IMG/VR virus record: IMGVR_UViG_3300013101_000070
Span: 1-26,638 of that record
Length of the DNA stretch: 26,638 nucleotides
Source of the DNA: a virus
Direction: 5' to 3' (one strand)
Part shown: positions 7,609-14,231 of the stretch, piece by piece
How the letters are laid out: each line of letters starts with the position of its first letter
How positions within the stretch are numbered: the first letter of the stretch is position 1
Translations under genes and position numbers: made by a program
The notes under the pieces: model-generated
Database searches by the model: none
What the model saw: only the letters and a program-made list of their open reading frames with translations
Told to the model about the DNA's origin: nothing

Positions 7609-9091
7609 CACTTCTTTTCTTATACGGGTACTTAGCATTTTTATAGTGCGATATACGTTTTGTACTGTGGCGTTTGCTGTATTTTAAATCGGAGCAGATG
7701 TCCGCCACAAACACATGGTCTTTATCGCCACCTTTGCGCAACCCTCTACCAATCGCTTGTATAACACGGATAAATGATTTACCAATATCGACCAATACCA
7801 AATTGAATATGCGTGTTATGTCCAAACCTGTACCTGCAATGTTTACTGTTGCAATTACAATTAGGTTATCATTATCTTTAAACCGTGAATAGATTTCTTG
7901 GCGGACTTCTGTTCCGTCTGGACCATGTAAGAAAACCGCGTTGTCAATTTTCGCTGCAAGTTTCTTACCGAAGGGTACACCGTTAACTAAACATAAGACG
8001 TTGCCCGACAACATCGACCTATTAACTAAGTCGTTCGCAATCCAATCTAGGCGTGAGGGTTGTGAGTGTAAAAACTTCTTTTCGGACGTAAAATTGGGAA
8101 AGTATGAACTTTTAAACTTCGCATACGTCGTTTTACTTAATTCGGGGTCATCTTTCACTTGTTCCTTAAACAAGTCATATTCCTTTCTTAAATCTACGTG
8201 CAATTCTACAATATCAATATCAAGCGTAGATAAGTGCCCTGCTTTTATCAATTCGTGGGCTGGTATTTCATATCGTACACTACCGACTGCGATTCTTACT
8301 GCAATTGCATCACTCTCGCCTTCTGGCAGCGTTCCTGTGACACCAAAACGATAGGATATATGCTTGCCGTGGTCATTCAATAACTTCGTTAGCACAGGAC
8401 CACGTAAGCCCTGACACTCATCTACGATGACCATTTGGAATTCGGTGATAACTTGTGGGTTATTTTGAAGCGTTTGCCATGTAGCAACCACGTGTTTATG
8501 TTTTAAATCTTTTTGTGCGCCGCTATATTCACCAACATCTAAACCGAATGCCTCGTAGCTTTTTCTAGTTTGGTCTGTCAGTGTTGTATCTGGTACGATA
8601 ATTATGGAGCGGAGGTTGCCCGTCTGTTCATACGTAAGTGCCAAAGCAGCACACATAGAAGTTTTACCTGCGCCCGTGCCTGCGATACCTATACCATTAC
8701 CTGCGGACAACAACGCGTTAACCATATCGACCTGATAGTCGCGAACTTTCCATGGTTTGCCATCGTCGTCGTTAATATGCGAAAAGAATTTTTCATCTAT
8801 GGGCTTTGGTGTAACAGGTAGTGATTTTCTTTTATCTTGTAGTTCTATCTCATAGCCCAAATCAACAATGCTTGGTACTATTTCATCCAACAAGGTTATA
8901 AAGGTCTTTCCAGTTTTATGGAAATATCTTATCTTACCGTCCCAAGAACCTAATTGGAATTTGGGGCTGAAGAAATAACCTTCAGTATGAATTCCATATT
9001 TTTCATAAAAGTAAGCCATATGGTCGCGGGACAACCCAAGGCATGCACAATTAACTTCATCTACTAATACTATCTTACATATTTTTGTCAT
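7598..9091 (-). CDS. uvsW: UvsW-type RNA-DNA / branched-DNA helicase
   Basis: The product is 497 aa, about the length of T4 UvsW (503). In T4 it unwinds R-loops and recombination intermediates and shifts replication from origin- to recombination-dependent mode. The N-terminal 100 residues match the UvsW substrate-binding domain pattern (FSPKFQLGSWDGKIRYF). The Walker A is AGTGAGKTS (137-145), the DEAx-box is DECQ (224-227), followed by GVTGTLPEG (motif III-like) and IQAIGRGLRKG (motif VI). It starts with an ATGA overlap on the uvsY stop, coupling the two. Confidence 0.95.
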   Translation of the reverse strand: MTKICKIVLVDEVNCACLGLSRDHMAYFYEKYGIHTEGYFFSPKFQLGSWDGKIRYFHKTGKTFITLLDEIVPSIVDLGYEIELQDKRKSLPVTPKPIDEKFFSHINDDDGKPWKVRDYQVDMVNALLSAGNGIGIAGTGAGKTSMCAALALTYEQTGNLRSIIIVPDTTLTDQTRKSYEAFGLDVGEYSGAQKDLKHKHVVATWQTLQNNPQVITEFQMVIVDECQGLRGPVLTKLLNDHGKHISYRFGVTGTLPEGESDAIAVRIAVGSVRYEIPAHELIKAGHLSTLDIDIVELHVDLRKEYDLFKEQVKDDPELSKTTYAKFKSSYFPNFTSEKKFLHSQPSRLDWIANDLVNRSMLSGNVLCLVNGVPFGKKLAAKIDNAVFLHGPDGTEVRQEIYSRFKDNDNLIVIATVNIAGTGLDITRIFNLVLVDIGKSFIRVIQAIGRGLRKGGDKDHVFVADICSDLKYSKRHSTKRISHYKNAKYPYKKRSVDY

Positions 9092-9546
9092 ATTTCGGAA
9101 AATTCCAAATTAGCGATTCGGAGTTTCGACATATTCGTTAACTCGTAGTGACGTTGCTTAAAAGTATCCACGACAGATATATAGTCTTCGTATACTTCTT
9201 CAACTTCAATTAATATTTTATATACATTAAGGTATTCGGGTTCGGCATCAATGTATTTGTTAATCATTTGGATTGATAGTGTGCGGGAATAGTTCTCATT
9301 ATACTTTGTGTACCATACGCCACGAACACGGTCAACCTCCATCCGAAAGAACTTCACTAATGAATGTAACCTAATTCTTCGTTCGTCGTAATAATGCATC
9401 TGTGCAGAATTTTTACTAAGACAATTTTCCAAAAGTTTTCCTTCGTTACTGTATTGTTCCTTGGCGGGCATCAAGTCGTTGGTGAACTGGTCCAATATAT
9501 CTGGTAGTTTTACATAGTCCTTGCCAAGTTGCGGTACCAAACTCAT
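9088..9546 (-). CDS. uvsY: UvsY-type recombination mediator
   Basis: The product is 152 aa (T4 UvsY 137 aa). UvsY helps load the UvsX recombinase on gp32-coated single-stranded DNA. The sequence is highly charged and helical, with VRGVWYTKYNENYSR in the central basic region, a pattern shared by UvsY of marine T4-like phages. Its place directly before uvsW, as in T4 (uvsY-uvsW), strengthens the call. No uvsX is in this window. Start is the ATG at 9546, with GTGGA 12 bases upstream. Confidence 0.85.
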   Translation of the reverse strand: MSLVPQLGKDYVKLPDILDQFTNDLMPAKEQYSNEGKLLENCLSKNSAQMHYYDERRIRLHSLVKFFRMEVDRVRGVWYTKYNENYSRTLSIQMINKYIDAEPEYLNVYKILIEVEEVYEDYISVVDTFKQRHYELTNMSKLRIANLEFSEI

Positions 9547-9549
9547 AGT

Positions 9550-10041
9550 TTAATGTCCACCTTTAACAGTTGAAAATTTTAGCGCCTGTCTTTGTTCTTC
9601 GGTTAAATCTGATAAGTCAAATTCTACATCGGATTGTGTTACGGCTTCCACCATATCTTCCATATTTTCAAACCCTTCGATTTCTGAATACAGATACTTC
9701 ATTATTTCTTCCCTATCGTTCGAAATAACCAATTCAAGTGGTAATGACATATGAACTAGTTGTTGAATTTCTGCGCAATTTTCTTCTGTAATGGGAACCT
9801 GTACACCATTAACATAAGGGGTGGTGCCGGGTTTATAATTGACACTACCAAGAACAATCATTAAGTCGTCCATTAACGTCGCTTCTTCCCACGTTATAGC
9901 ACCTTGGGATATACTATCGTCAACATCGGCTAAGAAGTTTGTGACGCATTCCAACGTGGTTCTAATTTCATTAAGGATTTTAGTCGAATGTGTAGTGAAA
10001 TGTTCGTCGCGCACTTTGAATAGTGCTTTTAAGTGTTCCAT
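9550..10041 (-). CDS. Conserved phage protein between primase and uvsY, unknown function
   Basis: The product is 163 aa, acidic and mainly helical, with a short strand region around VNYKPGTTPYVNGVQVP (about 79-95). No catalytic motif is visible. It stops three bases before uvsY and starts about 30 bases after the primase stop, so it belongs to the primase-uvsY-uvsW unit. The leader has AATAACAACAATAAGG, including a good ribosome site (AAGG eight bases before the ATG). A replication or recombination accessory role is inferred only from its neighbours. Confidence 0.8.
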   Translation of the reverse strand: MEHLKALFKVRDEHFTTHSTKILNEIRTTLECVTNFLADVDDSISQGAITWEEATLMDDLMIVLGSVNYKPGTTPYVNGVQVPITEENCAEIQQLVHMSLPLELVISNDREEIMKYLYSEIEGFENMEDMVEAVTQSDVEFDLSDLTEEQRQALKFSTVKGGH

Positions 10042-10070
10042 TTTTATACCTTATTGTTGTTATTATTATT

Positions 10071-11090
10071 TTAAGATGTGCAGTAGTTACCTAAGAAGGT
10101 TTCTGCATCAACTTTATCTGATGTTTCTGCTGCCAATATTTTTTGGATAACGAACATCTTTCCATATTTCAGCACCGCTTCATCCATGTCTTTTGCATTT
10201 AAACCCAAATCTGGGGTGGATATACTCCAGCCGTAGTCTAATGCTTGCATTGCAGCACGCATACCATCACCTTCGGTGTCTGGTATATAAATCTTTTTGC
10301 GTGGACTCTTATCGAGCCACTGGCGCTGCGATTCGGTTATTATGTTACCCATTACTGCAACACCATCGATTGCATGCGCATCGAACCACCCTTCAATTAC
10401 AAACAGTGGGGATTTATCTTCATAGTCAAATAATTTATCAAATCCATATAGAATTCTTTCTTTTGATATGGCGGGGGTTTCATATTTCTTTGTAGCGTCA
10501 TATAACGCCCGACCGATGTAATATATTAAATTATTATTCTTATATATTGGAATTATAACACGCCCCAACCATTTATGCAAGCGTGGATTGTCTGCTTTAT
10601 GCGATAACATAAATGGGTATGTGTTTGGGTCAATCCCGCGTTCTTCTAAGTATTCATTAGCAGCATCTGCAACGTAGTCGTCGGGTTTTGCATTTTTTAA
10701 GTAATAGAAGTGTTCGGGAACCGCAATTGATTTCGGCTCAATCGATACATTCGCCTTACGAACTTCATCCTTCTTTGTATTACCACCGTTCTGCCACGCA
10801 GGGGATGATAAGATAATCTCTTTATATTCATCATCGGGTATTCCAAACGCATCAAGCGTTGTTATCATGTTTTTAGAATAATATTCGTTTACTTCGGGGT
10901 CGTAGCGGGACGAATGACCACAGTTCCAACATTTGTAGTCAGTGATACCATTTTCAAATTTAAACGCGCCACGAAGCCCCTTGCGCGTGTGGTCGTTACA
11001 TACGTGACATCTTACTGCTTGCCAGCCCTTTTGGCTTTTAGGTTGAAGCTGGACATGTTGATTTATTATTTTTTCTAATGTATTATCCAT
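10071..11090 (-). CDS. 61: DNA primase (gp61-like)
   Basis: The product is 339 aa, matching T4 gp61 (342 aa). It makes RNA primers for lagging-strand synthesis together with the gp41 helicase. The N-terminal zinc finger is CHVC (28-31) with CWNC (54-57). A TOPRIM domain follows, with FVIEGWFDAHA (catalytic glutamate E233) and YIPDTEGDG (D271, D275). No gp41 helicase lies in this window. A possible promoter (TTGATG-17-TAATAT) precedes it. No clear ribosome site is seen before the ATG at 11090. Confidence 0.92.
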   Translation of the reverse strand: MDNTLEKIINQHVQLQPKSQKGWQAVRCHVCNDHTRKGLRGAFKFENGITDYKCWNCGHSSRYDPEVNEYYSKNMITTLDAFGIPDDEYKEIILSSPAWQNGGNTKKDEVRKANVSIEPKSIAVPEHFYYLKNAKPDDYVADAANEYLEERGIDPNTYPFMLSHKADNPRLHKWLGRVIIPIYKNNNLIYYIGRALYDATKKYETPAISKERILYGFDKLFDYEDKSPLFVIEGWFDAHAIDGVAVMGNIITESQRQWLDKSPRKKIYIPDTEGDGMRAAMQALDYGWSISTPDLGLNAKDMDEAVLKYGKMFVIQKILAAETSDKVDAETFLGNYCTS

Positions 11091-11096
11091 CGAGGA

Positions 11097-11125
11097 ATAT
11101 TATCACACAACAAACAAAACATCAA
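11097..11125 (-). promoter_or_regulatory. Possible sigma70-like promoter of primase
   Basis: The minus strand has -35 TTGATG (11120-11125), 17 bases, and -10 TAATAT (11097-11102). It is weaker than the other members of this class and lies only seven bases before the ATG, so the transcript would have almost no leader. Confidence 0.4.
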
Positions 11126-11724
11126 CCCATAGTTTTCTTTAATTCTTTTTCTTTTATCTTAACCATTTTATCGAGGCGGGTGCGAATTTCTGGCGCGTGT
11201 AACCAAATATCACTATCATTTACAATTCCCTCAAATTCCTTTTTGGTTAAAAATGGGATATAATACTTATCGCCGATGTCTGCAAACCATTCCAGTGAGG
11301 CTATCATTTCCATTTCAGCTTCCTTACCCTTACCGTAAATGCCACCACTAAAGTTATGAATCATCATAAGACTGTTGTCGTGAACGAAAAATTGGTCTGC
11401 TGCGAGGAATATTAATGAACCTAAAGATTTTGCTTCGCCTTCTAAGCTACATACAACAGTGGCTTCGGAGTTTTTCATAGCGTTAACAATCTGAATACCA
11501 GTACGTAAGTAACCACCGGGTGTGTTTAAATGAATATAAATCGTATCTTGTGGTTGTGCGATGTTGATGATATGAATCATCTTAACGTATGCCGCAGGTT
11601 CTAATATTATACCGCTTAGATAAAAATGATGTACTTTTGAAATAAGGGGCTGTTCAAAGTATTCAAACGCCTTAACTTCTTCTTCTACTTCTTCACAATT
11701 TCTTGCGTTTTTAATATCAGTCAT
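11122..11724 (-). CDS. clpP: ClpP-like serine protease
   Basis: The product is 200 aa, close to bacterial ClpP (about 200 aa). ClpP is the proteolytic barrel that works with ClpX or ClpA and degrades, among others, tmRNA-tagged proteins. IYIHLNTPGG (62-71) matches the ClpP IN-PGG loop, GEAKSLGSLIFLAA (96-109) carries the likely nucleophile S100, MIHNFSG (121-127) the histidine H123, and NDSDIW (169-174) a candidate acid residue. The motifs drift from the canonical GxASMG, as in other phage ClpP-like proteins. AGGA lies nine bases upstream of the ATG. A TATAAATA late-promoter box precedes it, separated from the tmRNA gene by a terminator. The ATPase partner would have to be the host's. Confidence 0.9.
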   Translation of the reverse strand: MTDIKNARNCEEVEEEVKAFEYFEQPLISKVHHFYLSGIILEPAAYVKMIHIINIAQPQDTIYIHLNTPGGYLRTGIQIVNAMKNSEATVVCSLEGEAKSLGSLIFLAADQFFVHDNSLMMIHNFSGGIYGKGKEAEMEMIASLEWFADIGDKYYIPFLTKKEFEGIVNDSDIWLHAPEIRTRLDKMVKIKEKELKKTMG

Positions 11725-11750
11725 ATTATTTCCTATAATTTATATACTGA

Positions 11751-11758
11751 TATTTATA
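11751..11758 (-). promoter_or_regulatory. T4-like late promoter of clpP
   Basis: An exact TATAAATA on the minus strand, 27 bases upstream of the clpP ATG and directly after the tmRNA terminator. This suggests clpP is expressed late and separately from the tmRNA. Confidence 0.65.
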
Positions 11759-11759
11759 A

Positions 11760-11813
11760 AGCCAGAAATAAGAAGGGACAACCGAAGAATTTGTGCATAT
11801 CGGTTGTCCCTTC
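11760..11813 (-). terminator. Rho-independent terminator of the tmRNA gene
   Basis: Arms at 11772-11785 and 11800-11813 are perfectly complementary over 14 bp (GAAGGGACAACCGA), with a 14-base loop. On the minus strand the stem is followed by TTATTT. It stands about 40 bases after the tmRNA tag stop codon. Confidence 0.85.
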
Positions 11814-11815
11814 AA

Positions 11816-12075
11816 AACTATTGGGTTACAAGGCGTTACCCCCGCATGGTTTACGCTGCTATAGCGAAATCACCATAAAATGAGTCATTAGCTGCATTTA
11901 TTTTAAGTTTCTTTCAATTACGGGTGATTGCTTAACCGCGCTGTGGGTTTATCGTCTACACCCTGTCGAATCCAATTCACCCACAAAGTTCATTTGTAGC
12001 ACAATTAGTGTAAGTGGCGGCTTCGAAGCCGCGTCCAAGATTGCTTATTGTCAACCGTTTATTACAGCGATAAAT
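11816..12075 (-). ncRNA. ssrA: Phage-encoded permuted (two-piece) tmRNA
   Basis: tmRNA frees ribosomes stalled on broken mRNA and adds a degradation tag. In minus-strand order: a P2-strand CGCTGT (12064-12069); the acceptor half GGACGCGG with T-arm (12017-12032), acceptor strand CACTTAC (12010-12016) and ACTA (12006-12009); a 21-base spacer; acceptor strand GTGGGTG (11978-11984), which pairs all seven positions with CACTTAC (two G-U); the tmRNA signature GGATTCGAC (11965-11973); a GGG...ACCC segment and ACAGCG (11939-11944), complementary to CGCTGT; then the tag frame. Having the acceptor half before the coding half is the circularly permuted layout of alphaproteobacterial (and some other) tmRNAs. 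The tag AANDSFYGDFAIAA closely resembles the Caulobacter tag AANDNFAEEFAVAA as I recall it. A consensus promoter lies upstream and a strong terminator downstream. Exact mature ends are not visible. No full CCA is encoded, so it would have to be added. Confidence 0.92.
11851..11895 (-). other. tmRNA tag-peptide reading frame
   Basis: Fourteen codons plus TAA, starting at the presumed resume codon GCA, encode AANDSFYGDFAIAA. The AND start and the small hydrophobic -AIAA end are hallmarks of tmRNA tags; the end is the part recognised by ClpXP (usually -LAA or -VAA). Too short to be listed as an ordinary gene. Confidence 0.9.
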
Positions 12076-12076
12076 A
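12069..12076 (+). promoter_or_regulatory. Possible late-promoter box for the homing endonuclease
   Basis: The plus strand reads GATAAATA five bases before the ATG at 12082. If used, transcription would start about at the start codon, giving a nearly leaderless mRNA. No ribosome site is seen. It overlaps the 5' region of the tmRNA, so it could be coincidence. Confidence 0.25.
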
Positions 12077-12081
12077 GTCAT

Positions 12082-12756
12082 ATGACTACTTTATATACTA
12101 TATATCAAATAACAAATATTGTCAACAATAAAATTTACGTAGGTGCGCATCAGACAGCCGACTCAAATGATGGCTATATGGGTTCTAGTAAAATATTGGA
12201 AGCTGCTATGGCAAAGTATGGAGTTGAAAACTTCAAAAAGGAAATATTGCATATTGTCGATAATGACGAACATATGTATTCTCTTGAGTGTGAAATAGTC
12301 AATGAAGACTTCGTAGTGCGCAAAGATACGTATAATATCCGCATTGGTGGCAGGGGTGGATGGAATCACATCAACAACGACCCGGCGACAAAACAAGCCG
12401 CATTAGAAAAAGCAAGAACTAAAGAAGTACAAGACGAGCGTGTTAAAAAATACAAAAATTGGTATAATGGTGCAAGTGACAGTGAGAAGATGAATTGCAC
12501 ATCAGCTCTAATGCGTGGTAGTGTGGGGCATACAAGGGAACAGCGCGAGCGAGCGAACAAAACCCACAGTGAATCAATAAAGGGTTCAAAAAATCCGCAG
12601 TTTGGAAAGAAATGGTATATTGACCCCGTGACGGAAAAACGGTGTGTTTGTCGTCCCGGCGAACAACCCGAAGGATATGTTCTTAGTGCAGGTTATAAAA
12701 CAAGGAAAAGCCGGGCATACCAAATAGAGCGTAATAGGCGTAAACGAAAAGGTTAA
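12082..12756 (+). CDS. GIY-YIG homing endonuclease (Seg-like)
   Basis: The product is 224 aa and this is the only plus-strand gene in the window. The GIY-YIG-like core is YTIYQITN ... NKIYVGAHQ (5-24), followed by the E-rich helix SLECEIVNEDFV (67-78) and NIRIGGRGGWNHIN (85-98). The C-terminal third has NUMOD3-like text (KGSKNPQFGKKW) typical of DNA-recognition modules of phage homing enzymes. It sits in opposite orientation between acb1 and the tmRNA. Its stop codon overlaps the acb1 stop (the palindrome TTAA), and its first codons contain the tmRNA promoter on the other strand. It is probably a free-standing mobile gene that cleaves related phages lacking it. The invaded site was probably the acb1-tmRNA gap. 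Confidence 0.92.
   Translation: MTTLYTIYQITNIVNNKIYVGAHQTADSNDGYMGSSKILEAAMAKYGVENFKKEILHIVDNDEHMYSLECEIVNEDFVVRKDTYNIRIGGRGGWNHINNDPATKQAALEKARTKEVQDERVKKYKNWYNGASDSEKMNCTSALMRGSVGHTREQRERANKTHSESIKGSKNPQFGKKWYIDPVTEKRCVCRPGEQPEGYVLSAGYKTRKSRAYQIERNRRKRKG
12097..12125 (-). promoter_or_regulatory. Sigma70-like promoter of the tmRNA gene, inside the homing endonuclease ORF
   Basis: On the minus strand: -35 TTGACA (12120-12125), a 17-base spacer, and -10 TATAGT (12097-12102). It points at the tmRNA, with a predicted start near 12090. It is fully embedded in codons 6-15 of the plus-strand GIY-YIG gene. Confidence 0.8.
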
Positions 12757-12765
12757 TCTTTTTCG
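12745..12765. terminator. Weak hairpin at convergent gene ends
   Basis: CGAAAAG and CTTTTTCG flank GTTAAT around the overlapping stops of the GIY-YIG and acb1 genes. The A/T-rich arms could act as a weak two-way terminator. The stem has one bulge and little GC. Confidence 0.3.
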
Positions 12766-13283
12766 GTAATATCCGAATTATCCTTCGCCCAATCAAGGTT
12801 CAGGTCCTCGCCATATTCTTCCACAAGTTCAATCTTACCTTTAAATTTTGGTAAGTCTTTGATTTTCATGTCACCAATGTCATACGAAAATGTGACGTGT
12901 GGTTTGTATTCATCAAAATCGTAAGTTGCGTTGTGTTCATCCATCAAGGTTTTGTGACGTTTAACCAATTCAGGACAAGTATACCTCATAACCAAACACT
13001 TTGCAACATGGTCGTCATCGTCTGGTTGTGAATCCCATACTTCAAATTCTTCTGGTTTGCCGTGCATCGCTTCTTCAAACTTACCCGCAGGCACGTAATC
13101 GGGACAATACTCGCGGCTGTACAACAGCGTGGTGTGCATCTTGTGAAATTTTGTGTGGTTTGGAATATCGTTATCTTTGATGTATTCTTTTATACCATCA
13201 ATGGTTTCTTTACTAAACCGCACACCCGCGTATGTTCCTTTTTTGCTATCGTCTTTTTCTTCAACTAAATCTATCAATTTCAT
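12753..13283 (-). CDS. acb1: Acb1-type anti-CBASS 2H phosphodiesterase
   Basis: The product is 176 aa from the ATG at 13283; a GTG three codons earlier is possible. Two HxT motifs mark the 2H phosphoesterase fold: MHTTLLYS (H50, T52) and PHVTFSYD (H129, T131), close in spacing to the catalytic pairs reported for T4 Acb1 (gp57B). Acb1 degrades cyclic di- and trinucleotides that CBASS immunity uses as alarm signals, so the host abortive response is not triggered. Segments such as GVRFSKETIDGIKEYI, SREYCPDY and EYGEDLNLDWA fit the phage subfamily better than the bacterial RNA 2'-5' ligase-like ThpR. It ends against the homing endonuclease and begins inside the 13261-13473 gene by 23 bases. Confidence 0.88.
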   Translation of the reverse strand: MKLIDLVEEKDDSKKGTYAGVRFSKETIDGIKEYIKDNDIPNHTKFHKMHTTLLYSREYCPDYVPAGKFEEAMHGKPEEFEVWDSQPDDDDHVAKCLVMRYTCPELVKRHKTLMDEHNATYDFDEYKPHVTFSYDIGDMKIKDLPKFKGKIELVEEYGEDLNLDWAKDNSDITEKD

Positions 13284-13473
13284 TTTGTTCACTATTGCAT
13301 ATGTCTAACATTCTATTAATCCACTTCTTCGCCGGGGTGGATTTATGAAATGTTTCTGTTTTTAATTCGTTATGGTTCTTTACCGTTGCTATATAATCGC
13401 CTTCTTCATCTTCATATATTGTGTATGTTATATCCTTTTCTATACCTCCAATGCAAACAATTCCCATAGTCAT
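13261..13473 (-). CDS. Small phage protein of unknown function
   Basis: The product is 70 aa, with an N-terminal strand pattern (GIVCIGGIEKDITYTIYEDEEGDYIATV) and a C-terminal helix containing AKKWINRMLDIC. No known motif is seen. The ATG overlaps the DHFR stop (ATGA) and GGA lies upstream. Its 3' end overlaps the start of acb1, so it is coupled on both sides. Confidence 0.7.
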   Translation of the reverse strand: MTMGIVCIGGIEKDITYTIYEDEEGDYIATVKNHNELKTETFHKSTPAKKWINRMLDICNSEQNEIDRFS

Positions 13474-14018
13474 TTTTTCCTTTTGTAAGTTATAAAAGAT
13501 AAATCATCTGTCTCTGTTCCCCCTTTTATTTCGAAGTTTTTGTTCAAAACATCAATAGGGAAGAACTTGTCGCAGTCATATGTTTTTCCTTTGACTACAG
13601 TCATATATATCGTTTCTGTAAAAGCGAGTGCCTCTTGGAACATCCGCCATCCGCCAAGGATGAATACTGGTCTGTTGTCGCCTATTTCAAGGCATTGAAT
13701 TGCTTGATGAATTCCACTTACTGCCGTGGCGCCATGCGCTTCATAATCTGGATTGCTTGTAACGACATATGATTCCCTGCCCTTCAGGATAGGGTCATCA
13801 ATTTGCCCTTCAGGGTCTTTGCGTTTCGATTGTATCATCTCGAACATATCGGTGTAGGTGTGCCTGCCCATTATACAAACCCCGCCAGTGGTAGTGGTCT
13901 GAAAATGCTTTAGGTCTTCGGGAAAGAACCATGGAATTTTACCATCTTTTCCAAACCCACCTGCTTCGTCTACAGCGACTATTATTGTTAATGGTGGTAT
14001 TCTTTCCTTAAAACTCAT
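13470..14018 (-). CDS. frd: Dihydrofolate reductase
   Basis: The product is 182 aa (T4 Frd 193, E. coli FolA 159). It reduces dihydrofolate with NADPH, restoring the cofactor used by thymidylate synthase, whose gene lies close by at 14562-15536. The folate-binding start reads GGFGKDGKIPWFFPEDLKHF (20-39), with the conserved tryptophan W30 and acidic residue E34, the NADPH site includes CIMGRHTY (48-55), and VFILGGWRMFQEAL (118-131) is the second cofactor loop. GGTGA lies eight bases before the ATG. The two folate-cycle genes support thymidine supply for DNA synthesis. Confidence 0.95.
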   Translation of the reverse strand: MSFKERIPPLTIIVAVDEAGGFGKDGKIPWFFPEDLKHFQTTTTGGVCIMGRHTYTDMFEMIQSKRKDPEGQIDDPILKGRESYVVTSNPDYEAHGATAVSGIHQAIQCLEIGDNRPVFILGGWRMFQEALAFTETIYMTVVKGKTYDCDKFFPIDVLNKNFEIKGGTETDDLSFITYKRKK

Positions 14019-14021
14019 ACA

Positions 14022-14231
14022 TCACCGCAACAACATCGGGTCTGTGGTTTTTAATTTTGCAACAACACGCTTTGCGCGTTCAACAATACGAAGGTCAAAA
14101 CATTGTACCGACATCGGGTCAGATTCAAATTCTGCAACAATTAGTGCGAGTAATTCGAATGCCTCAATTTCCAATTTGGAACGTTCGTGCATTTCTTCTA
14201 TTGCTTTATCTGTTAAATATGGTGAGTGCAT
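14022..14231 (-). CDS. Small phage protein of unknown function
   Basis: The product is 69 aa from the ATG at 14231, which overlaps the upstream stop as TAATG; an in-frame ATG 17 codons earlier lies inside the preceding gene and is less likely. It is a charged, helical protein (EEMHERSKLEIEAFELLALI, then RIVERAKRVVAKLK). No motif is recognised. It sits three bases before DHFR in one operon. Confidence 0.65.
   Translation of the reverse strand: MHSPYLTDKAIEEMHERSKLEIEAFELLALIVAEFESDPMSVQCFDLRIVERAKRVVAKLKTTDPMLLR

Noticed and set aside
11922-12050. Two copies of GATTGCTTA on the plus strand within the tmRNA locus
   Set aside because: The copies are direct, not complementary, so they cannot form a tmRNA helix, and they are too short to call a repeat.
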